DNA of 64,000 nt from Bacteroidia bacterium (GTDB lineage Bacteria; Bacteroidota; Bacteroidia; JADZBD01): the NCBI GenBank assembly GCA_020852255.1, contig JADZBD010000007.1:1-64000 (forward strand). The letters run 5' to 3'. Position 1 is the stretch's first letter, and every line of letters starts with the position of its first letter. Positions 62,747 through 64,000 of this stretch are shown here, one piece after another. The notes beneath the pieces were generated by a model that worked only from the letters and a program-made list of their open reading frames with translations, was not told the DNA's origin and ran no database searches. Both the position numbers and the translations under genes were made by a program.

Positions 62747-63967
62747 ATGGATAAACGCCGCATTGCAGTTGTAGGAGGAGGTGCAGCTGGCTTTTTCGGA
62801 GCATTGCAGATAATTGAAAATGAGCCGAATATAGAGGTAACGATTTATGAAGCAGGTCAGCGGCTTCTCAATAAGGTCCGGGTCAGCGGAGGGGGTAGAT
62901 GCAATGTAACCCACCAGTGTACGGACCCTTCTCTTCTGGTCGACTATTATCCGAGAGGAAACAAGGAATTACGGCAGGTTTTTTCAAGATTCTGCGTCGA
63001 GGACCTGGTGAACTGGTTCGAAAAAAAGGGAGTGCGCCTTCACACAGAGCCTGACGGCAGAATGTTTCCGGCTACCAACCAGTCTCAAACCATTGTCAAT
63101 TTTTTTCTCGATGCGGCCGGGAAGTCGGGAATCCGGGTGCGGAGGGAATTTAAAGTGGTGCGCATCGGGAAGGAGAATGGAATGTTCCAAATTTACTCAC
63201 AGGGAGGAGAAGTGGAAAATGCAGATAGGGTTTTATTCACAACGGGGGGCAACACCACGCCGGCACATTTTGATGTCCTGCGAAATCTTGGGGTGAGCAT
63301 AGTGGAGCCCGTACCGTCATTGTTTACATTTAATATTCCGGATCGGGGCTTGAATAGCCTAATGGGCGTTACGGTTCCGGAAGCAATCATTTCTCTGCCT
63401 GAACCGGGATTGGAAGCCGCCGGCCCACTGCTTGTTACTCATTGGGGTCTGTCAGGTCCGGCGGTACTGAAGCTATCCGCCTCCGCCGCCCGCATCCTGA
63501 GTGCCTGTAACTATCGCTGTTCGGTTCACGTTCGCTGGACGGATAGCATATTGCTCGAGGAGCGAATAGCTTCAGGGGCGGGAACTCAGATGAAGAATAT
63601 TATTACCGGTCTGCCTTCCCGGTTGTGGGAGTACCTTCTGAAGCGGACTGCGATAGACCCTTTAAAACGGGCTGCTGATTTAAGTAAGGCAGACAAAAGT
63701 GTGCTGCGAAATGTCATAGAAAGGGATGAATACATGATGGAAGGAAAGACCACATTTAGGGAAGAATTTGTTACCTGCGGAGGGGTCTCATTGAAAGAGG
63801 TAAATATGAAAACAATGGAAAGCCGCCAGGTGCCCGGGCTATTCTTCGCCGGGGAGGTACTGGATATTGACGGGTTTACCGGAGGGTTTAATTTCCAGGC
63901 GGCCTGGAGTACAGCCTATGTAGCCGCTATGGGTGTTATTAGCTCAAAATCAGTAAATTTGCCCTGA
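62747..63967 (+). CDS. HI0933/YhiN-family flavoprotein
   Basis: 406 aa. FAD-binding VVGGGAAGFFGAL at the N-terminus, KVRVSGGGRCNVTH typical of HI0933, and at the C-terminus FFAGEVLDIDGFTGGFNFQAA. It is a NAD(P)/FAD-dependent oxidoreductase of unknown substrate. The remaining 33 bases of the window hold nothing recognisable. Confidence 0.92.
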   Translation: MDKRRIAVVGGGAAGFFGALQIIENEPNIEVTIYEAGQRLLNKVRVSGGGRCNVTHQCTDPSLLVDYYPRGNKELRQVFSRFCVEDLVNWFEKKGVRLHTEPDGRMFPATNQSQTIVNFFLDAAGKSGIRVRREFKVVRIGKENGMFQIYSQGGEVENADRVLFTTGGNTTPAHFDVLRNLGVSIVEPVPSLFTFNIPDRGLNSLMGVTVPEAIISLPEPGLEAAGPLLVTHWGLSGPAVLKLSASAARILSACNYRCSVHVRWTDSILLEERIASGAGTQMKNIITGLPSRLWEYLLKRTAIDPLKRAADLSKADKSVLRNVIERDEYMMEGKTTFREEFVTCGGVSLKEVNMKTMESRQVPGLFFAGEVLDIDGFTGGFNFQAAWSTAYVAAMGVISSKSVNLP

Positions 63968-64000
63968 TCAAAAACATTCACATGACCAGGAAAATTATTT

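Overview
The window is a chromosome segment of a member of the Bacteroidota. Four signs support this. Many genes are preceded by the Bacteroidota sigma-A -7 box TAnnTTTG a few bases before the start codon, with little or no Shine-Dalgarno sequence. Three large secreted proteins end in type IX secretion (T9SS) sorting domains. Bacteroidota-typical families occur (DUF4835, the Bacteroidota-type omega subunit, CcmD-like protein, BshB1, the yqgE-pdxH neighbourhood). The class IV aminotransferase-yqgE-pdxH and coaBC-DUF4835 gene orders are also typical. No 16S rRNA is present, so I do not go below phylum.

Layout. 1-666 is the end of an rRNA operon (23S 3' end, 5S, terminator). 734-4546 holds a kelch-type T9SS substrate, a DUF2461 protein and a Fic AMPylase with operator-like repeats at its promoter. 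4614-6910 is an accessory patch: a DDE transposase gene, a decayed inverted copy of its 3' end, a tRNA-like 3' fragment with terminator, and several palindromes. 6911-13205 holds an AAA/DUF4143 ATPase under twin operators, a GT39-type membrane glycosyltransferase, a divergent two-component cluster and tsaC. 13270-19726 is core: a coiled-coil protein, zapA, rny, an M14 peptidase, DUF4835, coaBC and rpoZ. 19893-29861 has a MORN-like protein, mnmA, a lipoprotein, a subtilisin-like T9SS substrate, a beta-lactamase-fold hydrolase, lpdA and an M61 peptidase. 29986-35158 is a run of three SurA/PpiC-type periplasmic folding proteins followed by a MoxR ATPase. 35324-43383 has a 66-aa protein, maf, a UbiA prenyltransferase, a DUF2520 protein, and a cytochrome c maturation set (ccmB, C, D, E, F) without an adjacent ccmA. 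A glutathione peroxidase-like gene overlaps bshB1.

44165-51052 (minus strand) holds a BNR-repeat T9SS substrate and a tightly overlapping operon of a copper P-type ATPase with three surface-glycan genes. 51142-51619 is the most unusual stretch: tRNA-His is followed directly by a small GIY-YIG nuclease gene. The nuclease runs into a second copy of the tRNA 3' half, which is split by a 36-bp palindromic insert and followed by a truncated second nuclease start. 51666-63967 is mostly housekeeping: a thioredoxin/XRE/metal-binding lipoprotein operon, guaB, TIGR02117, a TPR/PD40 protein, rhomboid, gmhB, a class IV aminotransferase, yqgE, pdxH, a zinc-ribbon membrane protein with an SPFH-GYF partner, and an HI0933-type flavoprotein.

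The strongest candidate for something undescribed is the tRNA-His/GIY-YIG tandem unit. Next are the operator arrays in front of the Fic and AAA/DUF4143 genes, the copA-glycan operon and the SPFH-GYF/zinc-ribbon pair. All function calls rest on motifs read by eye; no database search was run.
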